Assembly (NCBI GenBank): GCA_030688205.1
Contig: JAUYIQ010000015.1
Coordinates: 1 to 6,560 of the forward strand
Reading direction: 5' to 3'
Length of the DNA stretch: 6,560 bases
Source of the DNA: Candidatus Curtissbacteria bacterium
GTDB lineage: Bacteria > Patescibacteriota > Microgenomatia > Curtissbacterales > GWA2-41-24
Of this stretch, positions 6,178 through 6,560 are shown one piece after another. Each line of letters opens with the position of its first letter. Position 1 is the first letter of the stretch. A program made the position numbers and the translations under genes. A model generated the notes under the pieces. The model was not told the DNA's origin and searched no databases. It worked only from the letters and a program-made list of their open reading frames with translations.

Positions 6178-6198
6178 ATTGGCCTCTGTTTGCAAAAA

Positions 6199-6560
6199 AT
6201 GACAACTGGGCTCAAGTCGATAATAAAAAAGTACTACCAGGAAAATCATAAAAAGCAAATGTTTATCCCGGGAGTTACTTCTGTCCGAGTTTCAGGTCGT
6301 GTATTTGACGAGCGAGAAATTGAAAAAGCTGTTGAGGCATCATTGGAATTTTGGTTAACCGAAGGACATTTTGCAGAAGAATTTTGCAAGAAACTAACAA
6401 GTTTCCTGGGTATCAGATACGCAACACTTGTTAATTCCGGCTCAAGTGCAAATCTCGCTGCATTTTACGCTCTTACTTCCCCCAAGCTTGGAAAGCGTCA
6501 GATAAAACCCGGCGATGAAATTATAACCGTTGCCTGTTCTTTCCCGACAACTATCAATCC
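6199..6560 (+). CDS. rfbH: RfbH-like CDP-4-keto-6-deoxy-D-glucose 3-dehydrase (E1), 3'-truncated
   Basis: The first 120 codons are present and the frame runs off the window; the full family length is about 430-440 residues. FIPGVTSVRVSGRVFDERE (residues 22-40), FWLTEGHFAEEF (51-62), LVNSGSSANL (77-86), SPKLGKRQIKPGDEIITVA (94-112) and FPTTINP closely follow the RfbH/AscC/YerC group within the DegT/DnrJ/EryC1/StrS fold. These enzymes use pyridoxamine phosphate and a [2Fe-2S] cluster to remove the C3 hydroxyl of CDP-4-keto-6-deoxyglucose, with an E3 reductase, on the way to 3,6-dideoxyhexoses. The residues that separate RfbH from ordinary aminotransferases (histidine in place of the PLP lysine, and the cluster cysteines) lie beyond the window, so the assignment rests on the N-terminal blocks. 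The ATG at 6199 is preceded in frame by a TTG at 6190 as a weaker alternative. The gene is divergent from the glycosyltransferase. Confidence 0.87.
   Translation, partial: MTTGLKSIIKKYYQENHKKQMFIPGVTSVRVSGRVFDEREIEKAVEASLEFWLTEGHFAEEFCKKLTSFLGIRYATLVNSGSSANLAAFYALTSPKLGKRQIKPGDEIITVACSFPTTIN

Overview
This is a bacterial sugar-nucleotide / surface-polysaccharide biosynthesis locus of moderately low GC (roughly 40% by eye). It uses the standard genetic code, with TAG, TGA and TAA all readable as stops. Genes are packed almost without gaps. Nothing in the window fixes the taxon. One gene has a textbook AAGGAGG ribosome-binding site, others have no clear one, and the genes look like components of an O-antigen or other surface glycan.

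Layout. Positions 1-564 (+) are the 3' part of an extended short-chain dehydrogenase of the NDP-sugar 4,6-dehydratase/epimerase type, cut by the window edge. Three tightly coupled genes follow on the + strand: an acylating acetaldehyde dehydrogenase of the MhpF/DmpF family (577-1452), a 4-hydroxy-2-oxovalerate aldolase of the MhpE/DmpG family (1449-2489) and an acetolactate-synthase-like thiamine diphosphate (ThDP) enzyme (2486-4273). The last two joins are 4-bp GTGA and ATGA overlaps. A second extended SDR (4279-5214, +) completes the run. A membrane-anchored GT2 polyprenyl-phosphate sugar transferase (5211-6146) lies on the minus strand, and its stop codon interlocks with that of the SDR on a CTAG palindrome. 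A 52-bp divergent spacer with a good sigma70-like promoter leads to the 5' part of an rfbH-like CDP-4-keto-6-deoxyglucose 3-dehydrase gene (6199 to the window end, +).

How the genes may work together. RfbH points to a CDP-3,6-dideoxyhexose pathway. In yersiniose biosynthesis, RfbH-type 3-deoxygenation is followed by a ThDP enzyme (YerE) that adds a two-carbon acyl branch from pyruvate to C4 of the 4-keto sugar, and then by an SDR reductase (YerF). Here the ThDP enzyme is additionally coupled to an aldolase/acylating-dehydrogenase pair normally known from aromatic meta-cleavage catabolism, yet no catabolic genes are visible. My inference is that the pair runs in the synthetic direction (acyl-CoA to aldehyde, then aldehyde plus pyruvate to a 4-hydroxy-2-oxoacid). 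The ThDP enzyme would then decarboxylate that product and transfer a longer hydroxyacyl branch to a keto sugar. This is the most interesting hypothesis in the window. It rests on family recognition and gene coupling, not on biochemical evidence.

No RNA genes, CRISPR arrays, insertion sequences or tRNAs were seen. There is no gene-free stretch longer than 52 bp.
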